A stretch of DNA of 64,000 bases from contig NZ_CP150207.1 of assembly GCF_037969765.1 (NCBI RefSeq), positions 2,032,001 to 2,096,000 of the forward strand, in the 5' to 3' direction. The position numbers and the translations under genes are program-made. This document shows, one piece after another, positions 1-7,972 of this stretch. Numbering within the stretch: position 1 is the stretch's first letter; each line of letters begins with the position of its first letter. The notes under the pieces were generated by a model. The model was not told the DNA's origin and ran no database searches. It saw nothing but the letters and a program-made list of their open reading frames with translations. The stretch comes from Paenibacillus sp. FSL W8-0186. GTDB lineage: Bacteria; Bacillota; Bacilli; Paenibacillales; Paenibacillaceae.

Positions 1-684
1 CAGGTGAATAAGGCCATTACGGGTGAAAATGCATTTGCCCATTCCTCCGGAATTCATCAGGACGGCTTGCTGAAGGATAAGCAGGTCTACGAGATTATGT
101 CACCGGAGGAGGTCGGAGCGGATAGTATGGAGCTGATTTTGACGGCCCGTTCCGGCAGGCATGCCTTTAAGAATACGGTAGAGAAGCTAGGTTTCGACAC
201 GGGAGATGAGATGGATTTCGAACAGCTGTTCGAGGAGTTTTTACAGTTGGCCGATGCCAAAAAGGAGGTATATGATCACGACGTATTTTACCTGGTCACA
301 AATCACCGGGCAGTTGACGGTCATAGCAAGCAGCTTTATGAGCTCGTCTCATTTCAGGTGATCACGAATGATGTGTATCCCACGGCTATCGTAGAGCTGA
401 AGAGAGGCTCGGAAACGCTAAAAGGCAGCGCTGTTGGAGACGGTCCGATCGACGCGCTGTATAGCGTCATCCGATCTCTGGCCGGCCTGGATGTCCAGCT
501 TGAGGATTACAAGATCAACAGCTTGTCTCGCGGCAAGGAAGCCGTCGGCCGGGTGAATATTCGAATTCAATATGAAGGCAAAGTATACTCGGGCCGTGCG
601 ATGGATACCGATATCATAAAAGCCAGTGCACTTGCTTTCCTGAATGGCATCAACGCCGTTCTGCTCGAGCAGGCAATTCCGTGA
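1..684 (+). CDS. leuA: 2-isopropylmalate synthase, C-terminal part (cut by window edge)
   Basis: LeuA condenses acetyl-CoA with 2-oxoisovalerate, the first committed step of leucine synthesis in the cytoplasm. The visible 227 residues open inside the catalytic barrel with GENAFAHSSGIHQDG, the family's conserved His/Gly-rich stretch, and continue through the C-terminal leucine-sensing domain (about residues 90-227, including GSAVGDGPIDALYS). The reading frame is open from base 1, so the gene starts upstream of the window and the GTG at base 4 is not its start. A hairpin terminator follows 22 bases after the stop. The call is firm; only the 5' half is missing. Confidence 0.95.
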   Translation, partial: QVNKAITGENAFAHSSGIHQDGLLKDKQVYEIMSPEEVGADSMELILTARSGRHAFKNTVEKLGFDTGDEMDFEQLFEEFLQLADAKKEVYDHDVFYLVTNHRAVDGHSKQLYELVSFQVITNDVYPTAIVELKRGSETLKGSAVGDGPIDALYSVIRSLAGLDVQLEDYKINSLSRGKEAVGRVNIRIQYEGKVYSGRAMDTDIIKASALAFLNGINAVLLEQAIP

Positions 685-706
685 AACTAAATCGCTGAAA
701 ATGAAT

Positions 707-741
707 AAAGGTGGAAGCCTATGATGGCTTCCGCCTCTTTG
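707..741 (+). terminator. Rho-independent terminator after leuA
   Basis: A 10-bp stem (GGTGGAAGCC with GGCTTCCGCC, one G-U pair) around a 6-base loop is followed by a short T-rich tail. It ends the leucine transcript. Confidence 0.75.
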
Positions 742-1105
742 TCATTCGCGTCATGCCTCCGAAATCAGCATCGTGGCCGCAGCGGAATATACAGTTCAAA
801 CAACTGGTATTACAGCGAATATTAGGATAAAGTAGGATTTAGTTGTGTGATCAATACATAAGGGTTTACTCTGCAATACAGCTCTTGCATGCAAAGTGAA
901 AGGGATTGGAATTTTGATGGAATGAGCGTGTAGAATCAGAAATGAAGTATATAGTATTAATGTATCTGGTATCAAGCGATCTGGTATCAAGCGATCTGAT
1001 ATCAAGTTATCGGGGATCTATCAAAGCATAGAAACATCAAAATATCGTGGTATCCAGCTATTCCGGCATTGGTACTAAGGGAATGCAATTTGAGGGGTGT
1101 AAGCT
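742..1105. other. Intergenic region between leuA and rbsK
   Basis: I see no convincing gene here. The stretch is AT-rich and holds the tandem 15-bp repeat annotated separately. The ribokinase ribosome site (GAGGGGTG) lies at its end. A small reading frame on the minus strand consists mainly of repeat-encoded residues and is not believed. Confidence 0.6.
964..1008. repeat. 15-bp tandem repeat, three units
   Basis: The unit ATCTGGTATCAAGCG occurs twice exactly (964-978, 979-993) and a third time with three changes (994-1008). A further ATCGGGGATC-like remnant follows. It lies about 100 bases upstream of rbsK. Confidence 0.85.
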
Positions 1106-2023
1106 ATGGCAGCAAGCAAAATTTTAGTTATAGGCAGTATTAATATGGACTTGGTGTTACGAGTGCCATATATTCCGCAGGTGGGCGAAACCTTGCTTGG
1201 CAGCTCTGTCGAACGGGTGCCCGGCGGAAAGGGGGCCAACCAGGCGGTAACCGCAGCAAAATTAGGGGCTGACGTCTCCATGTTGGGCAAGGTCGGTGGG
1301 GATGAATTCGGCGGCCCGCTTATGGACAATCTGAGACAGGCAGGCGTAAACACAGATCATATCGATCTTGTAACTGCGGCATCCTCGGGGCTCGCTGTCA
1401 TTCAAGTCAATGATGAGGGAGATAACAGCATCGTTGTGATGCCGGGCGCCAATGACCTTTGCCATCGAGATTACGTGGCGGCGCATGAGAGCTTAATCAA
1501 GGAAGCCGACATCGTTATTTTACAAATGGAAATTCCCTATGAGGCGGTCTACGAGGCTGTAGATCTGGCAAGCAAGCATAGTAAAACGATCATAGTAAAT
1601 CCGGCCCCTGCACCAGACTCCATTCCTGATGAGGTGCTTGGCAAATTGGATTATTTGATTCCCAACGAGACTGAACTGGAGAAGCTTAGCGGACAGACCG
1701 TCAATTCTATAGCTTCCGCAGAGAACGCGGCTAAAGTGCTGCTAGCCAAAGGAGTGAGCAGCCTTATCGTTACGCTTGGCAGCAACGGATCCCTGTACGT
1801 GGATGCGAATGAGACGTTTCATGTCCCGGCAAGAGTGGTGAAAGCTGTGGATACAACGGCGGCCGGCGACTCGTTTGTGGCAGCCTTTGCCGTCAGCTTG
1901 TCTGAGGGGAAGAGCGTGCAGGCGGCCATTTCCTTCGCTACGAAAGTATCGTCGATCGTCGTAACCAAGGCCGGCGCGCAGACATCGATTCCAGAGCGGA
2001 GCGAGGTTGACCTTTTACAGTAA
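1106..2023 (+). CDS. rbsK: Ribokinase (PfkB-family sugar kinase)
   Basis: Phosphorylates D-ribose to ribose-5-phosphate with ATP in the cytoplasm. The 305-residue length is typical. It shows the N-terminal GSINMDLV strand, the PfkB signature with GGKGANQA near residue 40, and the C-terminal DTTAAGDSF motif, whose last Asp (about residue 255) is the catalytic base. The ATG at 1106 follows a GAGGGGTG ribosome site. No ribose transporter or RbsR lies beside it, so it stands alone here between a leucine gene and a convergent regulator-like gene. A related PfkB sugar kinase remains possible, but NMDLV and GGKGAN favour ribokinase. Confidence 0.88.
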   Translation: MAASKILVIGSINMDLVLRVPYIPQVGETLLGSSVERVPGGKGANQAVTAAKLGADVSMLGKVGGDEFGGPLMDNLRQAGVNTDHIDLVTAASSGLAVIQVNDEGDNSIVVMPGANDLCHRDYVAAHESLIKEADIVILQMEIPYEAVYEAVDLASKHSKTIIVNPAPAPDSIPDEVLGKLDYLIPNETELEKLSGQTVNSIASAENAAKVLLAKGVSSLIVTLGSNGSLYVDANETFHVPARVVKAVDTTAAGDSFVAAFAVSLSEGKSVQAAISFATKVSSIVVTKAGAQTSIPERSEVDLLQ

Positions 2024-2060
2024 CTTGAAGCAGGTAAGCTTATTTAGAGCCATATATATG

Positions 2061-2084
2061 TTGTTGTTGTTGTTGTTGTTGTTG
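2061..2084. repeat. TTG trinucleotide microsatellite, 8 units
   Basis: Eight perfect TTG units follow an ATG about 37 bases downstream of the rbsK stop codon. Length variation by slippage would be expected here, but it is outside any coding sequence. Confidence 0.9.
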
Positions 2085-2272
2085 TGCAGCCCTGCTCGTA
2101 GGAGCGGGGTTTAGGCTTTCTACATGTGGAGATTGCGGTGAGCGTGTAACTTAAGGGGCCGTGTTTGGGTTTTTATGCAGGAAAAGGGGCTGAAATGCAG
2201 TGAGCATGGGGGTGTTAAGCAGAGTAGGTGTTGTGATGATGCGATGTGGAGTGAAGTGAAGCTCAACTTTAC

Positions 2273-2448
2273 CGGACCCTAGTTCCTCTATTTCGGCAAA
2301 AAGCTGTAATAACTGAAGCTATCGGACCGTGGTTCCGCTATTAAGCGTGTTTCGGCGAGAATTACCTCACAATTAAGCCAATAGCTGATCCTGTGTCCGT
2401 TAATCTCAAAAAACGGTTAAAAATGTGAAATAGAGGATCTGTTGTCCG
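2273..2448. repeat. Repeat array A: four ~21-bp copies, two direct then two inverted
   Basis: Copies with the pattern CGGACnnnnGnTCCnCTATT occur at 2273-2293 (+), 2323-2343 (+), 2380-2399 (-) and 2428-2448 (-), about 50 bases apart. The outer and inner pairs are mutual inverted repeats, so the array could fold into a long imperfect hairpin or two hairpins. It lies in a convergent gap. Confidence 0.75.
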
Positions 2449-2652
2449 TTGGCTTTAACTAGAATCACTTCAACATTGCGCAAGTTCCCCACACTCGTCA
2501 GTTCCCCGGGCTACCACCACATCATGCACTTCTTCACTAAACGCTCTACGTATAGCTTTCTCACCCAACCCATCACATATATCCTCACCCACCGAACCCG
2601 GCACACTCTATCTACTATGCACTTCATCAACGCCCTATGCACATAGCTTAGG

Positions 2653-2682
2653 CACACCCCACACCCCACACCCCACACCCCA
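2653..2682. repeat. Heptamer tandem repeat (CACCCCA)
   Basis: About four perfect 7-bp units of the CACACCC type lie within the G-poor tract. A related AAACCCCATC-like repetition follows around 2779-2830. No coding or RNA role can be read from it. Confidence 0.8.
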
Positions 2683-2889
2683 TACATCAGATGCACCAAC
2701 CCTACTCTCTATAATCCTTATAACTCCCTACATCTATCCTAGAGCAGCATCTCAAACTACAGTTACTTGATGACCCACCAAACCCCATGAAACCCCATCA
2801 AACCTCATCAACTCATCAAACCTCACCAAAATTTCACCCAAGCTCATTTTTACTTTATCCTCCCTAGCTTCCTAGTTCCGAACTAACAC

Positions 2890-3537
2890 TTATAACCTCA
2901 GTTTATAGCTCCGTCTCCGCTGCTTTCCACTAGCAATGCACAGGATACTCATGTCAAGTAGACGATGCAGAATCCGTCTGGCGTGCCGGTCGCTAATTCG
3001 CAAATGATGGGCAAGTTCGGAAGGAGTAAAAGGGCGCAGCACACGGCGGGCAAAACGTATCGTTTCAGCTTCAAGCCAGGACAATTGGGAAGGGGTATCC
3101 ATGGAAATAAACCTGCCTATGAAGGATAGAACAAGCTGCTGGCATTCCTCGGGTTCGTCTTGGATGGACAAATAGGCGATCGGCAGAAAAACCCATCCGT
3201 CCAGAGCAAGCAAACAATGCCTCCGGCATAGATCCTTGAATCTTCTAACATCCAAATCCCTCGCGTGAGGCCCGTATCCCTGAATTTCAATTCCGCCTTT
3301 CGCATCCCCAGGCATGTAGGCCAAATCCAAATAACGATATCCGCTATGGAAATCGCGTACCTCCCACTCGGGATACAGGTTGTTAAAATTACCGACCGCA
3401 GGAAACCAAACTGACCGCAAAAACGCCACTGTCCCATGTCCGAGTCCCTTTTCAAGCAGCTCCAGTCGCCGATGGTTCTTTTCCTCCGATATATGTCTCT
3501 GCATCCAGTTGTCATATTCTTCTTTAAAACGCTGCAT
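2890..3537 (-). CDS. Nuclease-fold (DUF559/Vsr-like) protein with C-terminal winged HTH
   Basis: A 215-residue protein of unknown function. Residues about 60-130 read like the core of the DUF559/Vsr-type restriction-endonuclease fold: a strand YRYLDLAY with an Asp, then GGIEIQGYGPHARD, then a basic helix and LDGWVFLPIAY, matching the family order D, E-x-x-G-x-x-H, basic helix, GW. The usual E-x-D is E-x-Q here. The C-terminus (about 165-205, PSELAHHLRISDRHARRIL) is a helix-turn-helix. Start ATG 3537 was preferred over GTG 3546 because a GAAAGGG site sits 10 bases ahead of it. Divergent from the J-domain gene. Function may be regulatory; the fold call is inference from pattern. Confidence 0.6.
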   Translation of the reverse strand: MQRFKEEYDNWMQRHISEEKNHRRLELLEKGLGHGTVAFLRSVWFPAVGNFNNLYPEWEVRDFHSGYRYLDLAYMPGDAKGGIEIQGYGPHARDLDVRRFKDLCRRHCLLALDGWVFLPIAYLSIQDEPEECQQLVLSFIGRFISMDTPSQLSWLEAETIRFARRVLRPFTPSELAHHLRISDRHARRILHRLLDMSILCIASGKQRRRSYKLRL

Positions 3538-3841
3538 TGGCTGCACACCCTTTCATTATTATGAATCGGCATCAACTGGAACCAAAAAAGCCGCTCCGAT
3601 TCAGCATCGCCTTCCTTAATTAAGAAAGGGATGCTTGTATCAAAGCGGCATGTGCTCCATGACCGATTACATGTTGAAATGAATGACATCTAAGGTAAGT
3701 ATAGAATGAAACTGTATTAGTCAGCAAGCTTCAAGTGTCCTCATCTGGATTTGAAAAATTAACTTTTTATCCGATAAAAGGAATATACGAGTTCACGACG
3801 TGAATTTCAAAAGTCTATTTGAGAGGCGGATCTACTTCATC

Positions 3842-5176
3842 ATGACAATCTGGGAGAGACTGGACATTGAGCCGACCCATGACCTGAAAACCATAAAACG
3901 CGCCTATGCGAAAATGCTGCAAGTTTACCATCCGGAAGAGGATGCCGAAGGCTATCAAGCTCTACGCGAGGCTTATGACAGGGCGCTGAAATTCGTCAAG
4001 GAGCAGCAGGTAAGGAGAGACGCTGGGGCGGAAGCGTCAGCGTCAGCATCAGCATCAGTGTTAGGGGCAGAAGTGTCTATAGATGTTTCGTTAGCTTCAA
4101 CAGGGCAAGCAGCGGCACCATATGAAGACAGCTCCGATCATGCCGATAACTGGGGCAACCCGGAAGTCGACACATATGATGATGAGTTAAAAATCAGCAC
4201 CGTTCAGCAGTTTATAGAAAAAGCGGCAGATCTATATCAACATTTTCCCTCACGAATTAACCCCGAGCTGTGGATGCAGCTGTTGAACTCGGATGTTGCC
4301 TGGGACACCACAAATAGACGGAGTTTAAACACGGCAATGCTCGATTTTGTACAAAGCCATAGGTTTTTTCCTTCAGCGATATGGAGACTGCTGGATGGAT
4401 TTTTCCATTGGAAAGAGGAAATGAGGGAATCGCTGGAGCCTCATATCGTGGAGATTCCAGCTTCTTTTAAAAAATATTATCTGGAACAGCTCAACGAAGA
4501 CGGATTAAATTATGAATACCTGCTTCGAGCGGAAAATATCAATATAGATGAGTTTTTGCAGTATCGCGAGCATGGTTACCGGTCGCTTAAGGAGAACAAG
4601 CTGGAGGAAGCGGGACAAGCTCTGAAGCTCGCTCTTCAATTATTTAACGATGATCCTGATTTGTTTCGTCTGCTTGGTGAGTATTACTTTAGAACATCGC
4701 AATATGGCCTAGCGGTAAATGTATTAACAAAAGAATTGCAGATGCGGCCAGGTGAATTCGAAAGTCATTACTTACGGGCTAAGTGTTATTACTACGGCAG
4801 ACAAATAGAACTGGCTCTGCTGGACTGCGAAATCATCTTAAAGATGTGGCCCGCACATCTTGAGACAAGAATTCTACTGGGGCATTGCTTTAGTGCGCGG
4901 GAACAGCGAGAGCAGGCTCTGGCCAGCTATAGATATGTCCTCAATGTGACCGATGCAAGTGACATAGGAGATTATATGATCCGTAAACAAGCTTTACAAG
5001 GTATTTTTGAAATTGAAGAAAGAGACAGTATCCAATCTAAATCAATTTATTCGGAGCGTGAGTTAATCGAACACAGTCAAAGTCCGGAAGGAAGCCGCGA
5101 TCAGAGAAGTTCAGTCAATTATGGGCTACTTATATTTGCTGTCTTGTTCATATTGAAATTCATCTTCACAAGATAA
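3842..5176 (+). CDS. J-domain/TPR protein with HPE motif and C-terminal anchor (paralogue 1)
   Basis: A 444-residue protein. Residues 1-55 form a J domain (helix II KTIKRAYAKMLQ, loop, helix III YQALREAYDRALK), but the Hsp70-stimulating HPD is HPE (30-32). A low-complexity Ala/Ser linker follows, then a conserved helical region (about 125-230), TPR-like repeats (about 235-370) and one C-terminal membrane helix (LLIFAVLFILKFIF), suggesting a tail-anchored protein facing the cytoplasm. ATG 3842 is preferred over GTG 3800 because MTIW aligns with the paralogue at 18805 and a GAGAGGCGG site precedes it. Its partner Hsp70 is unknown; no dnaK-like gene lies nearby. Confidence 0.75.
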   Translation: MTIWERLDIEPTHDLKTIKRAYAKMLQVYHPEEDAEGYQALREAYDRALKFVKEQQVRRDAGAEASASASASVLGAEVSIDVSLASTGQAAAPYEDSSDHADNWGNPEVDTYDDELKISTVQQFIEKAADLYQHFPSRINPELWMQLLNSDVAWDTTNRRSLNTAMLDFVQSHRFFPSAIWRLLDGFFHWKEEMRESLEPHIVEIPASFKKYYLEQLNEDGLNYEYLLRAENINIDEFLQYREHGYRSLKENKLEEAGQALKLALQLFNDDPDLFRLLGEYYFRTSQYGLAVNVLTKELQMRPGEFESHYLRAKCYYYGRQIELALLDCEIILKMWPAHLETRILLGHCFSAREQREQALASYRYVLNVTDASDIGDYMIRKQALQGIFEIEERDSIQSKSIYSERELIEHSQSPEGSRDQRSSVNYGLLIFAVLFILKFIFTR

Positions 5177-5290
5177 TTTTGCTTAGCTACATACATAAAA
5201 AAGATTGTTCTCACCCGTATAGTATGCCGTATTAGTTAATGGGAATAAATGGACGTAACGCATGAATTTCACGTATACGGGGGGCAACGC

Positions 5291-6010
5291 ATGCATATTG
5301 ATTGGTCACAAACCCAGGTCTACAATACCATCATGTCCGTCGCAACAGGGATCGCGCTGCTGATGCTGGTCCGCTTCAGCCAGCATGTCACCCGCGGAGA
5401 TAAAATCAGCCTCGAAGGCTGGTCTATTGGCTTTGCCGTTCCCGGTTTTATTCTAACCTTGACGGGTGGAGCGATGACGCTTACCTGGCCTTTGTCAAAA
5501 ATCGGGTTTCCGTTCGATGACATCATATTTGGCGAGCCTACACTGGCTTTTGGCGTCATGCTGCTGGGCGGAGCTATTCTGATTTGGCGCAGATCGAACC
5601 TCCATCATAAGGCGGAGCTAAGCGACAAGGAAGCCAAGCAGCAATCTGGAGTGCTGACTTCACAGCTCATCGACATGATTCGGCCTCTGTCCTATTTTGC
5701 TGCCGCCATGGGGCTGGCGCTGATATCCATTGCTATCGCTGGCGTATATTATCAGTTATTCGCAGCGCCGCCCGAAGAGCCGATATCAGGACGGTTTGCG
5801 GATTATCCGCTGCTGGAGGCCTCTTTTATATCTGGTCTCTATGCCGTTACCGGCATCGGGGCGATTCTCCTGCCATTTTCCCTGGCCACAAGAAATCCAA
5901 TAGTCACCCGCATTATGGGGTTATGCTGGAGAGTCACGGGGATACTCTTCGTCCTGTTCGGGGCGATGAATTACTTTACGCATATCGGGCTTATCATTAA
6001 CACGATGTGA
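5291..6010 (+). CDS. DUF981-family membrane protein
   Basis: A 239-residue protein with about six hydrophobic segments separated by short charged loops, one basic/acidic loop near residues 95-120 (HHKAELSDKEAKQQ). The pattern, including the early QVYNTIMSV segment and the FPFDD loop, matches my memory of DUF981, a family of uncharacterised bacterial and archaeal membrane proteins. Start ATG 5291 is chosen because a GGGGGC site sits just before it; an in-frame ATG at 5249 has no good site. It lies 114 bases after the J-domain gene on the same strand, so co-transcription is possible. No function can be inferred. Confidence 0.65.
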   Translation: MHIDWSQTQVYNTIMSVATGIALLMLVRFSQHVTRGDKISLEGWSIGFAVPGFILTLTGGAMTLTWPLSKIGFPFDDIIFGEPTLAFGVMLLGGAILIWRRSNLHHKAELSDKEAKQQSGVLTSQLIDMIRPLSYFAAAMGLALISIAIAGVYYQLFAAPPEEPISGRFADYPLLEASFISGLYAVTGIGAILLPFSLATRNPIVTRIMGLCWRVTGILFVLFGAMNYFTHIGLIINTM

Positions 6011-6145
6011 GAGAAGCTGTACTGCCGACCAAAGCGAATGACGGAGAGGCTGCAACCGACTAAGGCTGCAGCCTTAGTTAGTGCCTCGGGCTTAACGCCA
6101 GGACAAGGCGGATGATATAATTGCAGAGTCGGGAGGGTTGTACAG

Positions 6146-6586
6146 ATGAATACTCAACAATTTCTGCAGCTGGCGATCGATTTAGCCCGCAGCAACGTGA
6201 AGGAGAAGGGCGGCCGGCCGTTCGGGGCCGTCATTGTGAGGAATGGAGAGGTCGTGGCGACCGGCGTCAATACTGTGTTGGAAACGAAGGATCCAACGGA
6301 TCACGCCGAGATGAGAGCGATTCGGGAGGCCAGCCGCGTATTGGGAAGCGAGCTGCTGTCCGACTGCGAGATTTACGCTAGCGGGGAGCCGTGTCCCATG
6401 TGCCAGGGCGCGATCCAGCGGGCTGATCTGAAGGCCGTCTACTACGCATCCCCCAAGGAGGTTGCCATGGAGGCAAAGGTCGTTCCGGCGGGGAGCAACC
6501 TGAATATTCCTTTTCAATACGTCGAGATGGCGAACGGATCTGAGCCTTTTGAATTATGGACCAAGCGCAAGGAAAATACGGAATAG
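6146..6586 (+). CDS. Nucleoside/guanine deaminase-like zinc enzyme
   Basis: A 146-residue member of the cytidine/deoxycytidylate deaminase fold. It has the zinc motifs DHAEMRAI (His ligand and catalytic Glu, about residues 52-59) and PCPMCQGAI (two Cys ligands, about 83-91). The N-terminal GGRPFGAVIVRNGEVVATG and the C-terminal YVEMANGSEPFELWTKR resemble the guanine deaminase GuaD branch rather than TadA, whose C-terminus differs. GuaD converts guanine to xanthine in purine salvage. ATG 6146 follows a GGAGGG site. It stands alone and is followed by a terminator. Substrate is inferred only from family resemblance. Confidence 0.8.
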   Translation: MNTQQFLQLAIDLARSNVKEKGGRPFGAVIVRNGEVVATGVNTVLETKDPTDHAEMRAIREASRVLGSELLSDCEIYASGEPCPMCQGAIQRADLKAVYYASPKEVAMEAKVVPAGSNLNIPFQYVEMANGSEPFELWTKRKENTE

Positions 6587-6638
6587 GGCAAACGGAACGC
6601 CATGCGCTTCGTCATAACGCTGCGCGGGCAGCAAGAAC

Positions 6639-6675
6639 AGGCCATTCCCAGCAGCAGTTGGGATGGTCTTTACTT
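6639..6675 (+). terminator. Probable terminator after the deaminase
   Basis: An imperfect hairpin (GGCCATTCCCA with TTGGGATGGTC, one bulge) is followed by TTTACTTTT. Confidence 0.55.
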
Positions 6676-6821
6676 TTAATTTGGAGAAATTAAAGTAAAT
6701 TGTGCATTGTTCTTATACAAATCAGCTATTTGAATTGCTAATATAATAGGAGAATTTTCGAAGTGCTCGCCAGCAATTACCTTGGAAGCGCTATCTTATT
6801 GTCATCGGGGAGTGAACCGTC

Positions 6822-7955
6822 ATAATACGCGTAGCTATTATCGGTACAGGGTCCATTGCACATTCTCATGCGGCTGCTTATGCCTCTTTTTCAGAGCGCT
6901 GTAAGGTGGTTGCTTTAATTAATCGTCATGAAGATAAAGCCATTTTGCTTCGGGACAAATTTCAATTCGACTGCAAAGTCATGCAGGATTATAAAGAGCT
7001 GCTTCATGAGGAGGATATCGACTTGGTGTCCATTTGTACTCCGCCTCAAATGCATGCCGAGATTGCTAGTGATTTACTGAGCGCAGGGAAACATGTGCTT
7101 GTCGAGAAGCCGATGGCGATGTCGCTTGAGGAATGCGATCAAATGCTGGCTGCTGCCGCTGAATCTGGATGCATTCTGTCCGTCGTGGGCCAGAACCGCT
7201 TCCATGAACCCAATTGGAATTTGAAGCATATCCTAGATTCCGGATTACCAGGGAAAATCGTCCACGCCCAGGTCGATTCATATCATTGGCGCGGCGAGAG
7301 TTATTACGATTTATGGTGGCGCGGAACCTGGGAGCAGGAAGGGGGCGGCTGCACGCTCAACCATGGCGTTCACCACATGGACATGCTGTTGTGGATGATG
7401 GGGATGCCGCAAAGTGTACAGGCTGTCATGAGCAACACCTCGCACCCGAATTCGGAGGTCGAAGATATCTCCATTGCGATTCTTTCCTATGCGGATGGGA
7501 GCCTGGCGCAAATTACGAGTTCCGTCATCCATCATGGGGAGGAGCGGCAGATGGTATTTCAAGGCGAGCACGCCCGTATTTCTTCTCCCTGGAAAGTGTA
7601 TGCCTCGACGGCGAAAGACAATGGGTTTCCTGAGCGGAACCCTGCTTTGGAGACGGAAATCGAAGCTTACAGGGATGGGATTGAACCGCTGCTGTATAGC
7701 GGGTTCGAAGGGCAGGTTGATAATGTTTTGACAGCTATCGAGAATGGATCGCATCAGGTACTTATCGACGGTCAGGACGGAAGAAATGTGCTGGAGCTGA
7801 TTACGGCCGTTTACGAGGCATCCATAACGAAGCAGCCCGTCAGCCTTCCATTGGCGAAAGACAATCCCTTTTATACGCGAGAAGGCTTATTGGCCCATGC
7901 TCCCCGTTTTAACGCCAAAACGAGGCCAGCATTAAAGGCGAGTGAACAGCAATAG
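6822..7955 (+). CDS. Gfo/Idh/MocA-family oxidoreductase, probable ATA start
   Basis: A 377-residue NAD(P)-dependent sugar or inositol-type dehydrogenase. The Rossmann fold opens with VAIIGTGSIAHSHA, which is encoded upstream of the first standard start codon in the frame (GTG 6906). Between the in-frame stop TGA at 6813 and that GTG there is no ATG, GTG or TTG; the ATA at 6822 lies 7 bases after a GGGGAGTG site and occupies the position where Met would be expected. The catalytic EKP motif (about residues 95-97) and the C-terminal domain with GGGCTLNHGVHHMDML are intact. It forms a two-gene operon with the next gene, 17 bases on. Substrate unknown. Confidence 0.8.
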   Translation: MIRVAIIGTGSIAHSHAAAYASFSERCKVVALINRHEDKAILLRDKFQFDCKVMQDYKELLHEEDIDLVSICTPPQMHAEIASDLLSAGKHVLVEKPMAMSLEECDQMLAAAAESGCILSVVGQNRFHEPNWNLKHILDSGLPGKIVHAQVDSYHWRGESYYDLWWRGTWEQEGGGCTLNHGVHHMDMLLWMMGMPQSVQAVMSNTSHPNSEVEDISIAILSYADGSLAQITSSVIHHGEERQMVFQGEHARISSPWKVYASTAKDNGFPERNPALETEIEAYRDGIEPLLYSGFEGQVDNVLTAIENGSHQVLIDGQDGRNVLELITAVYEASITKQPVSLPLAKDNPFYTREGLLAHAPRFNAKTRPALKASEQQ

Positions 7956-7972
7956 GTCGGGAGGAAGACGAG

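Larger units (their letters stand above)
2024..2889. other. Convergent gene-free region with repeats
   Basis: No gene is supported in these 866 bases between rbsK (+) and the minus-strand gene ending at 2890. In order it holds a TTG microsatellite, a weak GC-rich hairpin (about 2088-2113, CCTGCTC/GGAGCGGG) that may end rbsK, a four-copy inverted repeat array (2273-2448), and a tract with almost no G on the plus strand (about 2490-2880) containing heptamer repeats. Two overlapping 60-residue reading frames in that tract have biased, low-complexity composition and lack ribosome sites. Confidence 0.7.

Noticed and set aside
2449..2699. Two overlapping ~60-codon frames in the G-poor tract
   Set aside because: Low-complexity composition follows from the C/A-rich repeats; no ribosome site and opposite strands overlap.
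3117..3689. 190-codon minus-strand frame overlapping the nuclease-fold gene
   Set aside because: Out of frame with the coherent product of 2890-3537, and its translation has no domain-like order.
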